Shown here piece by piece: positions 52,529 through 63,300 of a stretch of 64,000 nucleotides of DNA. Source of the stretch: Verrucomicrobiaceae bacterium (GTDB taxonomy: Bacteria > Verrucomicrobiota > Verrucomicrobiia > Verrucomicrobiales > Verrucomicrobiaceae); the NCBI GenBank assembly GCA_027486585.1, contig JAIXOU010000099.1, forward strand, positions 1 to 64,000. Direction: 5' to 3'. Each line of letters opens with the position of its first letter. Position 1 is the first letter of the stretch. Made by a program: the position numbers and the translations under genes. The notes beneath the pieces are model-generated. The model was not told where the DNA came from. It saw only the letters and a list, made by a program, of their open reading frames with translations, and made no database searches.

Positions 52529-54874
52529 TTACTTGGCGGAGATGATCTGGACGGCATCCAGGTGGACATTTCCCTTCGCGCCTTCGGTGCGGAAGATGAC
52601 TGCGGATTCTTCTCCTGCGTTGAATTTGAACGTTCCAAGTGACTGTGCACCATCTTTACCGGTAGCTTTTTGGCTCTGATTGACGGTGATGCTTTTTTCT
52701 CCTTCAGCGCTGAGGATGCTGATTGGGACGCTTTTCCCACGGTTTTCATGAGGCTGCCAGTAGGCGATCACTTCATAGGTGCCGCTTTGCTTTACGGCAA
52801 AGGCGAAGCGGGCGCTGGCTCCTTTGGCGCTGCTGAAGCTGTAGTGGCTGCCGAGGAAGGGTTTTAAGCCTTCGCCTTTTCTCCAGTCGCCAACGAGTTC
52901 GGCGTCTTCGTCATCGATGACGATTCCAGCCATCTTTTTAGGGTCGAGTTCACCACTGGCGACTTCTGGGAGCTTTTTAGCATTGGCTGGTAGATAGAGT
53001 GCGGCCTCGACACTATCCCGGCGCATGGCACCAGGTTGGTTCATGAGGTCTTTGAGGATGTCCAGATACTGCTCATAGACGCCACGTGGGCTGGTGTGAT
53101 GGCGGACACAGATCCAGGCGGCTTTTCCGACGACTTCTCCCATCATGCCGCAGGTGCGCATGACACGGGTGCTGCCCAGGGCTTGGCGCTCGACGCTGAT
53201 GGTGCGGCCTGCCATGAAGAGATTACCGATGTCCTTGGAATAGAAGCAGCGGTAGGGCACGGGATAGCCGTTTTTACGATCAATGTGGCCGCCAAATTCA
53301 GCGCGGCTGATGAAGGGGTTGTTGGGGAATTTGACGGCGTATTGCTCCTTGGGATAATGCAGGTCCTGATCCCAGGTGGTGGGCACACAGCCGTCTGGAT
53401 GGATGATGTTTTTGTCCATGTCCGCACTGCTAAGGACGATGTCCCCGACGATGCGGCGGCTTTCACGCGGGCCACCGATGTAGGCCAGCCATTGGAGGTC
53501 GTAGTCGGTGTATTTGTCGCCACCTTTGGTTTTTAAGGCGCTGACGGCACCATAGACGGCGCGGAAATTATGATCGCGGATAAGCTCCAGGTCATTGAGT
53601 GGATGTTTATCAAAGCCGCTTTCCCAGAACCATTCGCCATGTAGATACTCTTCCATCTTCGGCACGGGGGTGTAGCCGAGGTCGTAGCCGCTCATGTTGA
53701 GTTTGTTTTTGACTCCGACGGGCTCCATGGAACGCGGGGCAGGGAAGTCTGCCAGCTCTAAAGGCAGAGCCCACGGCGTGGCTGGCCAGGTGACGGCCTG
53801 CTTGTGTTTTTTCAGAACCCACATGTTGCTCATGCCCATGCGGCCTTTTTCTTCCATCATGAACTGGGCTCCTGCTAGGGCACCGACGCTGCCGTGGCCT
53901 GTGCAATCGACGAAGAACTGGCCTACGAAGCGTGTTTCTTTGCCCGTCTTCGTGTCTAGGCCGGTGACGCTGCGGATGTTTTTGGCATCTTTGCCCATCT
54001 CGACGCCATAGACATGGGTGTTTAAGAAGAGATCCATGTTCTTTTCAGCCTTCACAGCGTCTTCTTTGAGCTTGTCGTTATATTCGGCTGGATCGGCTGC
54101 GGGGCTGTTGCTGGCGCGGTCGGCGAATTCTTCGATGATCTCGCCAAGATGAGGATACAGTCCACGGCGAGTGCCGCCCATGGCCCAGACTTGTACCTCG
54201 CTGCTGCCATTGCCGCCGAGCACCGGGCGGTTTTGGATAAAGGCGACGCTGAGTCCTTGGCGTGCGCCTGAGATGGCAGCGCCCATGCCGGAGTAGCCTC
54301 CGCCGACGACGACCAAATCATATTTTTTGGTTTCTGGCGCTTTTTCTGGCAGTCCTAAAAGCTTGCGGCGCAGGGTGTTGGTCGCCGCTAGTTCGTTGGG
54401 CGGGGTGAAGCTGGCGTCCCGACTGAGTAAAACAGCATCCACTCGGCCATCAAAGCCCGTTTGATCCGCGAGGGCGAGTTTGGCGCTGCCTTTGAGTTCG
54501 GCAGTGCCGGCTTTTTCCCAAAGCCAATCTTTCCCCTCAGTGCCCAGTACTTTTGCCAGAGTTTGACCATTCACACTGAGTTGAAATTTCCCCGGAGCAC
54601 CTTCCGCATCGAAAGGGGCCACCCAGTTCTTCGTCCGCACCCAAAGCGTGTAGGTTCCTGGCTCTGTGATGGCGACCTCCGTTTCGGCATTTTTGACCGG
54701 CTTGCCCATGCCGTGTGCCATGAGGTAAGGGGAGCCCATGATATCAATGAATTGTGTATCAAGCACCCAGCCACCTGGATTAGTGAAGGATTCGGCTTCG
54801 ACCCATACTTGCTGTGCGTGAGCTGACAGAGCCGTGGCAAGGAGGGATGCGAGAAGGAGTCGTGTGGGCTTCAT
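52529..54874 (-). CDS. Secreted FAD-dependent oxidoreductase with binding domains
   Basis: A 781-residue exported flavoprotein (signal peptide 1-20). An N-terminal carbohydrate-binding-like beta domain (21-150, QVWVEAESFTNPGGWVLDT) precedes the FAD_oxidored core with dinucleotide fold DLVVVGGGYSGMGAA (from about 186) and GQFFVDCTGHGSVGALAGAQF. The C-terminal 130 residues (VGDWRKGEGLKPFLGSHYSF to VHLDAVQIISAK) match the golvesin-type C-terminal domain often fused to polysaccharide enzymes. A redox reaction on a polymeric or glycosidic substrate outside the cytoplasm is inferred. Start 54874 begins the signal peptide. Divergent from the ThuA gene. Confidence 0.88.
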   Translation of the reverse strand: MKPTRLLLASLLATALSAHAQQVWVEAESFTNPGGWVLDTQFIDIMGSPYLMAHGMGKPVKNAETEVAITEPGTYTLWVRTKNWVAPFDAEGAPGKFQLSVNGQTLAKVLGTEGKDWLWEKAGTAELKGSAKLALADQTGFDGRVDAVLLSRDASFTPPNELAATNTLRRKLLGLPEKAPETKKYDLVVVGGGYSGMGAAISGARQGLSVAFIQNRPVLGGNGSSEVQVWAMGGTRRGLYPHLGEIIEEFADRASNSPAADPAEYNDKLKEDAVKAEKNMDLFLNTHVYGVEMGKDAKNIRSVTGLDTKTGKETRFVGQFFVDCTGHGSVGALAGAQFMMEEKGRMGMSNMWVLKKHKQAVTWPATPWALPLELADFPAPRSMEPVGVKNKLNMSGYDLGYTPVPKMEEYLHGEWFWESGFDKHPLNDLELIRDHNFRAVYGAVSALKTKGGDKYTDYDLQWLAYIGGPRESRRIVGDIVLSSADMDKNIIHPDGCVPTTWDQDLHYPKEQYAVKFPNNPFISRAEFGGHIDRKNGYPVPYRCFYSKDIGNLFMAGRTISVERQALGSTRVMRTCGMMGEVVGKAAWICVRHHTSPRGVYEQYLDILKDLMNQPGAMRRDSVEAALYLPANAKKLPEVASGELDPKKMAGIVIDDEDAELVGDWRKGEGLKPFLGSHYSFSSAKGASARFAFAVKQSGTYEVIAYWQPHENRGKSVPISILSAEGEKSITVNQSQKATGKDGAQSLGTFKFNAGEESAVIFRTEGAKGNVHLDAVQIISAK

Positions 54875-54932
54875 GGTTGATTCGTTAAGGTGCTTATAAA
54901 CGGTGATTGGTGAACGCTGCAATCTTTTGTCT

Positions 54933-54949
54933 CCGGTTACAGTAACGGG
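54933..54949. promoter_or_regulatory. Operator-like palindrome between FAD oxidoreductase and thuA
   Basis: CCGGTTACAGTAACGGG is an odd-length palindrome with perfect GTTAC/GTAAC arms and matching outer CC/GG. It sits in the 159-bp divergent region between two exported-enzyme genes, a good place for a shared operator, perhaps of the nearby ROK regulator. Confidence 0.35.
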
Positions 54950-55033
54950 AGCTTCTTTGAAAAAGGGATTTTTGGGAAGTAAAACTTTGGATTGACCTTC
55001 ATTACTGCGCCGGAACAATATCACGTCCCAACT

Positions 55034-56071
55034 ATGAAACGTCGTCTCCTTCTTTCCCTTTTTGCCACGATTCCCCTCAGCGCTGCCTTGGCGCAGGAAG
55101 ATTATTTGAGCTATGAACCCAAAGGAGAGGCTAAAGGTAAGCATGTCGTCTTGTTAGCTGGCGATGAAGAGTATCGAAGTGAGGAGGCGATGCCGATGCT
55201 GGCCAAGATTTTGAGTGAGCTTCATGGCTTTAAAACCACGGTGCTTTTTTCAGTGGATAAGGATGGCTTTATTGATGCCAATAATCAGGCCAGCCTTACG
55301 CACCCGGAAGCTTTGGATAGCGCCGATGCCATCATCATGCTGATCCGCTTCCGCCACTGGCCAGATGACGTGATGAAGCATTTCCATGATGCGGTGCAGC
55401 GCGGTGTGCCAATCGTTGGCCTACGCACAGCGACTCATGCTTTTAATATGGAGCCGAACAGCACTTACGGTGCCTGGGCCTGGAATAATGCTGAGGGCGG
55501 CTTTGGTCGGCTCATTTTAGGAGAGACCTGGGTGAGTCACTGGGGCAAACACCGCGCAGAGGCCACGAAAGGTGTTCTGGAGGCTTCCGCAAAAGACCAT
55601 CCGATCCTGCGCGGAGTGACGGAGCTTTTTGGCACGACCGATGTGTATGAGGCCGCACCTCCGGCGGATTCGGTGATTCTGGCTCGTGGCCAAGTTTTAT
55701 CAGGCATGGAGCTAGGCAGTGCCCCCGCCGATTATCGTAAAAAGACCAAAGCAGGTATTGATCAGGCCGTGAATGAGCCCATGATGCCCGTCGCCTGGGC
55801 ACGCGAAGTAAAAAATGAAGCAGGCAAGACCAACAAAATCCTCTGCACCACGATGGGTGCAGCGTCTGATTTGACCAATGAAAGTCTGCGTCGCTTAGTG
55901 ATTAACGGCGTGCACTGGGGGTTGGGCATCGAAGTTCCTGCCTCTGCCGATGTGAACTATGTGGGTAAATTTAAACCTCTCATGTATGGAACCAAAGACA
56001 GCGCAGATCTGGCGGACCCTTATGGTTTCAGAGGTTTTAAGCGTGGGGTAAAGCCTGCGGATTTGAAATAG
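55034..56071 (+). CDS. Secreted ThuA-domain protein
   Basis: A 345-residue exported protein with signal peptide MKRRLLLSLFATIPLSAALA. The ThuA (trehalose-utilisation-like, glutamine-amidotransferase fold) domain shows VVLLAGDEEYRSEEAMPMLA, ADAIIMLIRFRHWPDDVMKHF, GVPIVGLRTATHAF, DHPILRGV and the C-terminal RRLVINGVHWGLG. The domain function is unsettled; related proteins appear in keto-sugar and glycan metabolism. ATG 55034 is preferred to an upstream TTG because it opens the signal peptide. It pairs divergently with the FAD oxidoreductase, a combination common in this phylum. Confidence 0.9.
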   Translation: MKRRLLLSLFATIPLSAALAQEDYLSYEPKGEAKGKHVVLLAGDEEYRSEEAMPMLAKILSELHGFKTTVLFSVDKDGFIDANNQASLTHPEALDSADAIIMLIRFRHWPDDVMKHFHDAVQRGVPIVGLRTATHAFNMEPNSTYGAWAWNNAEGGFGRLILGETWVSHWGKHRAEATKGVLEASAKDHPILRGVTELFGTTDVYEAAPPADSVILARGQVLSGMELGSAPADYRKKTKAGIDQAVNEPMMPVAWAREVKNEAGKTNKILCTTMGAASDLTNESLRRLVINGVHWGLGIEVPASADVNYVGKFKPLMYGTKDSADLADPYGFRGFKRGVKPADLK

Positions 56072-56129
56072 GGGCTGGCCGCCTTTGCTATTTGTGAAAG
56101 CGCGGACTCTGGCCTAGTCTGAGGACCAC

Positions 56130-57002
56130 ATGGCAGACCTCGGCAGATACAATCAACTCAAGGTGCTCTACAGCACCCCGCATGGCATTTACCTGGACGG
56201 AGGCGACCACGGGGAAATCCTCCTGCCGACACGCTACATTCCGAGGGGAACGCAATTGGACGATCTACTGGAAGTGTTTGTCTATCGTGATTCTGAGGAC
56301 CGTGCCATCGCCACTACGGAGAAGCCATTTGCCCAAGCGGGTGAATTTGCCTCGCTGGAAGTCGTCGGCGTGCATCGGCAAGTGGGCGTCTTTTTAAACT
56401 GGGGCCTGCCCAAAGATCTGCTGTTGCCCTATCGTGAGCTGACGGAAAAGGTCGAGGTGGGCCAAAAAGTCGCTGTTTATGTCATTCTCGATGAGCGATC
56501 CGACCGGATCATTGCCACCACGCGGCTGAATCGGCATCTGAGCCGTCAGCCAGCCCCTTATAAAAAAGGACAGGAGGTCGGCCTGCTAGTCACCAATCGT
56601 ACTCCGTTGGGTTACAATGTTTTGGTCGAAAAGACTCATATTGCCCTACTGCATGCAGCCGCAGGCGCCGCTACCCTGCAAGCGGGGCAGGAAATGCGTG
56701 GATTTATCAGTGCCGTTCACCCTGACGGAAAGCTTGATGTGAGCTTAGATGCCTCGGGTTATCAGCGCGTGGCACCTCTGACTGAGCGTATTTTAGAGGC
56801 GCTGAAAGCCAATGGAGGCAGCCTGCCCTTTGATGATGATAGTCCGGCCGACCGAGTCCGAGAAAATTTTGGCAGCAGTAAAACTGCCTTCAAACAAGCC
56901 TTGGGTGCCCTTTTCCGGCAGCGAAAAATCCGCTTCACCCGCCCCGGAATCCAGTGGGTGGATGTCAATGAACCGACCAGCAGTGACTGGCGGCCGAGTT
57001 GA
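56130..57002 (+). CDS. cvfB: CvfB/YitL-type S1 RNA-binding protein
   Basis: A 290-residue cytoplasmic protein with three S1-like OB folds and a C-terminal winged helix, the CvfB arrangement. Motifs: LPTRYIPRGTQLDDLLEVFV (first fold), VGVFLNWGLPKDLLLPYREL (second), GYNVLVEKTHIALLHAA (third), and LPFDDDSPADRVRENFGSSK plus FKQALGALFRQRKI in the winged helix. It binds RNA and influences virulence or stress gene expression in Gram-positive species; the role here is unknown. It stands alone, 58 bp after the thuA stop. Confidence 0.9.
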   Translation: MADLGRYNQLKVLYSTPHGIYLDGGDHGEILLPTRYIPRGTQLDDLLEVFVYRDSEDRAIATTEKPFAQAGEFASLEVVGVHRQVGVFLNWGLPKDLLLPYRELTEKVEVGQKVAVYVILDERSDRIIATTRLNRHLSRQPAPYKKGQEVGLLVTNRTPLGYNVLVEKTHIALLHAAAGAATLQAGQEMRGFISAVHPDGKLDVSLDASGYQRVAPLTERILEALKANGGSLPFDDDSPADRVRENFGSSKTAFKQALGALFRQRKIRFTRPGIQWVDVNEPTSSDWRPS

Positions 57003-57307
57003 TCCGTAATGCCAGTTATATAATTGGAAATCAAAGAAAGAGCTGTCTTTCAGTTATTTTTGACCCAGTGAATTTTGTGCTTGGAGTTTGACATGACTTT
57101 GTGATTACAATGTCACTGTGTCAAAATTCGCCAAAAATCCTTCCTCCAACCTTATTGCCCATCAGCTAGTCATGCTGTGAATGGGCCTGCTTACTGATGA
57201 TTCAAGGTATTTGAATTCGTGTTTTAAGTTCTAAAAAATTAAATTTGAGACTCCAGCCGTTCTGATTGTCTCAAGCATAAGCTGAAAAGCCCCAACCGCC
57301 TGTCGCC
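57003..57307. other. A/T-rich intergenic region before the giant repeat gene
   Basis: About 305 bp without a gene. It contains an inverted repeat TGACAT (57089-57094) / ATGTCA (57110-57115) with a 15-base spacer, in an A/T-rich stretch that probably holds the promoter of the following gene. A TTGACA overlaps the left arm but no -10 box lies at normal distance. No terminator with a T-run was found. Confidence 0.45.
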
Positions 57308-60300
57308 ATGAAAAGCTCAACCAAACACCGCGATCTTTCGCAGCAAGTCATGATTACCATGCGCACTCGTCTGCGTATGCCAGTGACAATAGCCATGCTG
57401 GTTTCCAGTCTGACTTTTCCTTTGCAGTCTCATGGGATTACCTTGATCCAAAGCAATTCGGTAACGAATTCATTTTTGGTCCCGGTAAATGGTCTGGTCA
57501 ATACACCGAATTTTCAAAATGCGGTGCCAACGATCAATGACACTCTTCTATTTAACAATAATGTGACGGGTGCGGTCAACTACCGCGTTTCCAATGCATC
57601 GGGAGCTAATTTGATGCTGGGTGGTCTGCGGGTCGATAATCCTGGTGGGGCTATCACTCTTCAGAATGCAGATAATGTGAATCAGACATTATCGATTGGC
57701 GCTCAGGGGATTGACATGCGCCGTGCGACGCAGAATTTGACGATCAGCAACACCTCAGCAACCAACAGTGTGACTCTGAATTTACTGGGTGCAGGTTCGG
57801 GCGCCTGGGGGGTGAACGCAGGTAGGACACTGACAGTTAATTCAGTCGTAACAGGAACAGGTGGCCTTGCGATTGGTCCTGGTTTGAGTAACAACGGGGG
57901 TACGGTCCTTCTGGGCGGGACCAATAGTGGCACCAACACTTTCACGGGAGCCACGAGCGTAACTGGATCGACGCTGCAACTCGACTATGCAACGGCAGGT
58001 AACCGCATCGATAGCACGGCTAATCTGACTTTGAATCGGTCCACGCTCACTGTTCAGGGGGGAGCTACCTTTACTCAGGTAGTCAATGGTCTGACTCTTG
58101 GCGCTGGTGCCAATCAGGTTACCTTTGGTGGAACCACTGCGAATCTTAATGTCGGAGCCATTTCGAGGACTGGTTTTGATTCCCTGCTAAATGTCGGCAC
58201 GGCAAGTCGTTTAACGACCACTAACACCAACGTGAACGGCATTCTCGGTGGTTGGGCGGTGCTCAACAAAACAGATTGGGCCGTTGGTGGCGGTGCTGTC
58301 ACCGCTTTAGCCACTTACGTGGATCGAACAGGTGCTTGGACAAGTCCTGGGGCCACTTCAAATGCCCGCATTACTGGGACGGTTACGGCTGTTGGGAATG
58401 ACACGATTTATTCGCTGAAATTCAATTCGGGTGCCTTCAACCTGACACAGAATGCGGCAACGAGATTGAACATTACGTCAGGTGGTATTTTGAAAAATGA
58501 CAATAATGCCACGACGATATCAGGCGGCACGATCACCGCCGGTGGAACTGCAGATACGGTCGCAGATACGCTCTATTTTTGGCAAAACCAAAACACCATG
58601 GTCGTCTCGTCGATCCTTGATAACAATGGAACAGATGTGGTGAATTTAGTGAAGGCAGGAGATGGCTCTTTGCGGTTTGATAATGCAGCGGCTCATACCA
58701 TGACCGGCACACTCACGATTACAGGTGGCCGTGTATTGATTGGTAACGGTAACACGGTGGGTTCTGTGCCTGGAGCTAACCTTGTTTTCGCGCAGACACC
58801 AGGATCGCTTAACGGCACCGGAGCTAATGATGGTCTGTTGACCATAAACCGCACCGATGCGGTGACTTTGACTCAAAATATCTCAGGAGTTGGAGGTGAT
58901 TCAGTTGATCGAGTTGCCATTCGTAAATCTGCCGGGACAACCCTGACTCTGACACCTACCTCAGCCAATACTTTCTTTGGCATCACGCGCATTGAGGCTG
59001 GATCACTCTTGGCAGGGAAGGACACAGCATTGTCTCCCAACTCAGTCATTCAGCTAGCTGATGTTGCTGGTGTTCTGCTCAATCTGCAAAATTTCAATAG
59101 TACAGCGCGCGGACTTAGTACGGGTGGAGCGGTGGGCGGCAATGTGACTTTGGGTTCAGCCAATCTTACCTTAGCTCCAGTAGAATCAGACAGTCTGACC
59201 TACGCTGGTATCATCAGCGGTACTGGGGGCTTGGTGAAAAATGGGTTAGGCTCACAAACCTTCACTGCTGGCCAAACCTTTACGGGTCCCTTGGCTGTAA
59301 ATGGAGGATCATTGCAGGCGACAACGCTAACACCTAGCTCAGTGACGGTGACCGACGCTTCTCTTCAAGCCACCACGGTAACCACGGCCGGAGCTTTGAA
59401 TGTCTCCAACGGCACTTTCCGTGGTTCACTTGTCACAACTAACCCCAACGTCACCGTCAACGGCACTGGACTGATCGTTTTGAGCTCTGGTAGTTCACTG
59501 GCAGCTAATAGTTCCTTTGCCCTGAATAACGAGCGTTCCACGTTGCAATTGAATAATGGTTCTAGCACAAGTGTCGGCAGTTTTGTTTCTGCGCGAGGCA
59601 GTCAATTGGCACTAGGAAATGGCGCTAGCGTAACAAACCTTACATTCAATGACACTGGATCTCTGAATCTTAACGGTGTGATCACCATGGCTGGTTTTAC
59701 CGGAGCTGGACTGGGTAACGTCGTAAAGGCTGGCACCGCCAACTGGGTGCTAAGCGGTGGGAATGGGTACACTGGCAGTACAATGATTAATGCGGGTGAA
59801 GTTCAGATATCGTCAGGAGCTACGGTTGAAGTTCTGCCTGATCGCACAGATCTAACGTTAGCCAATAGCACAGGCGTTAAGTTAGATCTCAATGGCAAAA
59901 ACGAAACCATCGGCTCGCTAGCTGGTGGTGGTGTGAATGGCGGGAATGTTCTTCTCGGTTCAGGCACGCTGACGACAGGACTTAGCGGCGTCAATACAAC
60001 CTATGCCGGTGCTATCAGTGGTAGTGGTGGCGTCAATAAGATTGGCCCTGGCACCTTAACTCTGACAGGAGCAAATACATTTACAGGAACTCTGAATATC
60101 GCCGGCGGCGCGCTTACTCTCAATGGTGGATTATTAGACGATGCAGCCAATGTCTCAGTTTCAAATGCAAGTCTGAACGTCAATACATCAGATGCCATCA
60201 ACAGACTTACAGCCTCACAAAATTCGATTATCACAATTGGCTCAGGTGCCGTCCTGACTACGAATCATACTACTGATGCAGATGTCACTGCGACTGTATC

Positions 60301-63300
60301 TACGAGCAATGATTTCCCAATTATCAATGTGGCTGGAGGAACTCAAAATTTAGCGGTGGGGATGAGCATCCGTGATGTGAATTCATCCAATGATATTCCT
60401 GGAGCCTACATCGTGCAGATTTTAAACGCGAATCAAGTGCTGATGAGTAATAACACTGCCTCTAGTGGTGCTGCACCAGCCAAAACCTTTGCCTTTGGAT
60501 CTGTGAGCCAGGTGGCAGCATCCCTGAAAGGAAGTGGTGACTGGGTCAAAAATGGTGCCGGTAATCTTTTGTTAGGCTCTAACAGCAGTGACATGACTGG
60601 AACGATGACATTTAATGGGGGAACGGTCATTGCTGGTGGCTTTAACTTTGGGGGACGTAACCAGATTCAGGATACGATTAGCAACAGCGCGCAATTGTCA
60701 TTTGGTTCGGCAAACCCGGTGACTTTCAACTTAGCCGTGAGCCCAGTGAACTTAATGCCTTTTGAGCGCATCGGAAGCCTGAGTGGCGGTGGTAGTGGCA
60801 CAGTCGTGAATGTTGTGGGCCTCAGTTCAAGCGGGGCTCTGGCTCTAGGTGGCAATAATCAATCAACGACATACAATGGATCGATTCGGGGTTCCATTTC
60901 CAATACAGCTTTCACTGGCTCACCAAACACGAACCTTGCCACGGTTGTCTCTGGAAACTTCCCATGGCTCATTAAAGAGGGGACTGGAACACTGGACTGG
61001 ACTAACAATGATACCAATGTGATTCGCGGCACCGTGAGGGTGGATCGTGGAATGTTGAAAGTAGGCGGGTCTGTAGGTTTGGATTCTGGTTCCAACGCTG
61101 TTCTTAGCAACGCGCCTGGGGCTAAATTGAGCCTGCAAACATCTGATTCGACAGGAGAAGAGTTGGGCTTTATTTCTGGTGGCGGACGCGGCGCTTCCCG
61201 TTCATTCAGCAATGGTGTTTCTGGAGCTTTATTGGGTAATTATTTGGTGGGAGGCACTTCTGAGATTCAGATTGGCACGGCCACTGGCACTGCTACAAAT
61301 GCCAAACTATTGCTGTCCAATAATTTAGTTGGGCAGACTTACTCCTTTGCTGGCAATATTACGGGCGATGGCTCTCTCGAAAAAAATGGCAATAACACTT
61401 TGGAAGTCCTTGGTGCCAATACTTATGTCGGTGATACCATCATCAGAAATACCGCAACTTCAGGTGTCAGTACCAGTGTCATAGCCATTGGCGCTTATAG
61501 TGGTAGCGCAGGTGTCGGGACTCCTGGCTCGGGCGGTTATGGGCAGCTACCAAGCACAACAAGTTTGTCTATGATTGCGGGTGCTAGCTTGGTTTCTGGG
61601 GTTCGTGCGAACGTCCAATTCGATCTTAATGGTACCACTCAAACGTTGAGTGCATTATCTGTTCAGAATACCGGTGGGAATCAGATTATCAATTTGGGCG
61701 GTGGCACCATCAATATTAACACACCTGCCACGGGTGTTTCCAATGGCTTTTTTGCAGGTCTATTTAACGGACGTGGCACTATTAATGTCAACTCAACTTC
61801 ATTGGATGGTCTTCCTGATCTTAGAGGTTGGTATATTGAGTCAAGTTCTGTGCCCAATACCTCCCCCGAGGTTTCCAGCAATACATCTCACATTGGGAGT
61901 TTTAATGTGAATGGCGGCAGAGTGGTTTTGAATGGCCCCGACGGTAGTTTGGGGGATACGGTTCATGTCAGCGTGGGTAGTCAGGGGGCACTGGCTGTAC
62001 AGCAGGCAGACACGACAGGCTCTCTGTTTGGAGCTGGCGCTCTTCAGTTTATCAATGTTCTCAGTCCAACCTTAACGCTGACTTCGGCTCCCAAGGGACC
62101 TATTACTAGCAATGTCTGGTCAGGAACCAGTACAGGGACTGGTAATTTGAGTCTGACGCAAATAGCCCGATTGAGTATTTCGAGCAACCAAGCTTTTAAT
62201 GGCCGCACAACCGTGAGGGGAGCTTCGGAACTGATCCTCAATTATTCGACAGGGGTTAATGCTACGAATAACATCATCCCAGGAACTCTAACTTTGGCGG
62301 GTGGCCGAATTCAGATGCGGGGTGGAGACTCTATCGTGACGGACGAGGTTACAAGCACCCTCCTAGAATCAGGCGCAACGGTCATTGCTGGCTCGTCTAG
62401 CGGCACACGTTTGGGCCTAGGCCAGGTGACAAGGCAAGCGGGTGGAATTCTTGAAGTGCGTGGTGCGTCAGTCGTGATGGATGCTTCTCCTGGCCTTCTC
62501 GGTGGTTATGCGACCTACGCGACACCTGAGCTTGGGACGGATGTTCTCAATGTGACCACTTGGGGGACTTTGGATAATAATGGCTTGATGACGGGCCTAC
62601 TAAATAGCGATTATGAAACAGACACAGCCAGCATGTCTGGTAGCACTTTTGATGTCACGGCTGCTTCAGACCCCAATGGCAACGTTAGTTTCAATTGGGA
62701 ATCTTCTAATAACGTGAACTCATTACGGTTCAACACACCTAATAATCAGGCTTCAATCTCAGTTACCTTGTATGATACCGATAAAATTATTAATGACGGT
62801 GGCATTTTGGTGACCAAAAATATTGGACCACGTGATATTCGAATCCGCGATGAATTGGATTCTCCTTCGGGACGCAGTCTCACAGGTGGCGGTGGGCTTA
62901 TTGATGATGAATTGATTGTTCATCAGCACAACACTTTGGGCAGTCTCAAGATTGAAGTGCCAATCGTGGATAATCCCAATTCATCTCCAAACGCACTTAC
63001 CTTTTCGAAGACTGGGCAGGGCAAGGTCATTCTCGCTGGCAATAATAGTTACACCGGCAGCACGAATATCTTTGCTGGTTCTCTCCAATTGGGAGAAGGC
63101 GGAGGCGGTGGCAGTCTCGGTAGTGGAGCGATAACGAATAACGGTTATCTGATTCTCAATCGCAGCCTCGGAGGAACGATTGCTCCTGAAATCAATGGCA
63201 CAGGTGGGGTCATTAAACGTGGCACCGGGACGGAGACATTGGGAGGCACTTCGAGTAACTACACTGGCACAGTAAGCGTTTTGAGTGGCACCCTCGTTGC

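Noticed and set aside
57088-57117. Sigma-70 promoter from TTGACA and TACAAT
   Set aside because: The boxes are 12 bases apart and not about 17, so this pair is not a credible promoter; the TGACAT/ATGTCA inverted repeat explains the match better.
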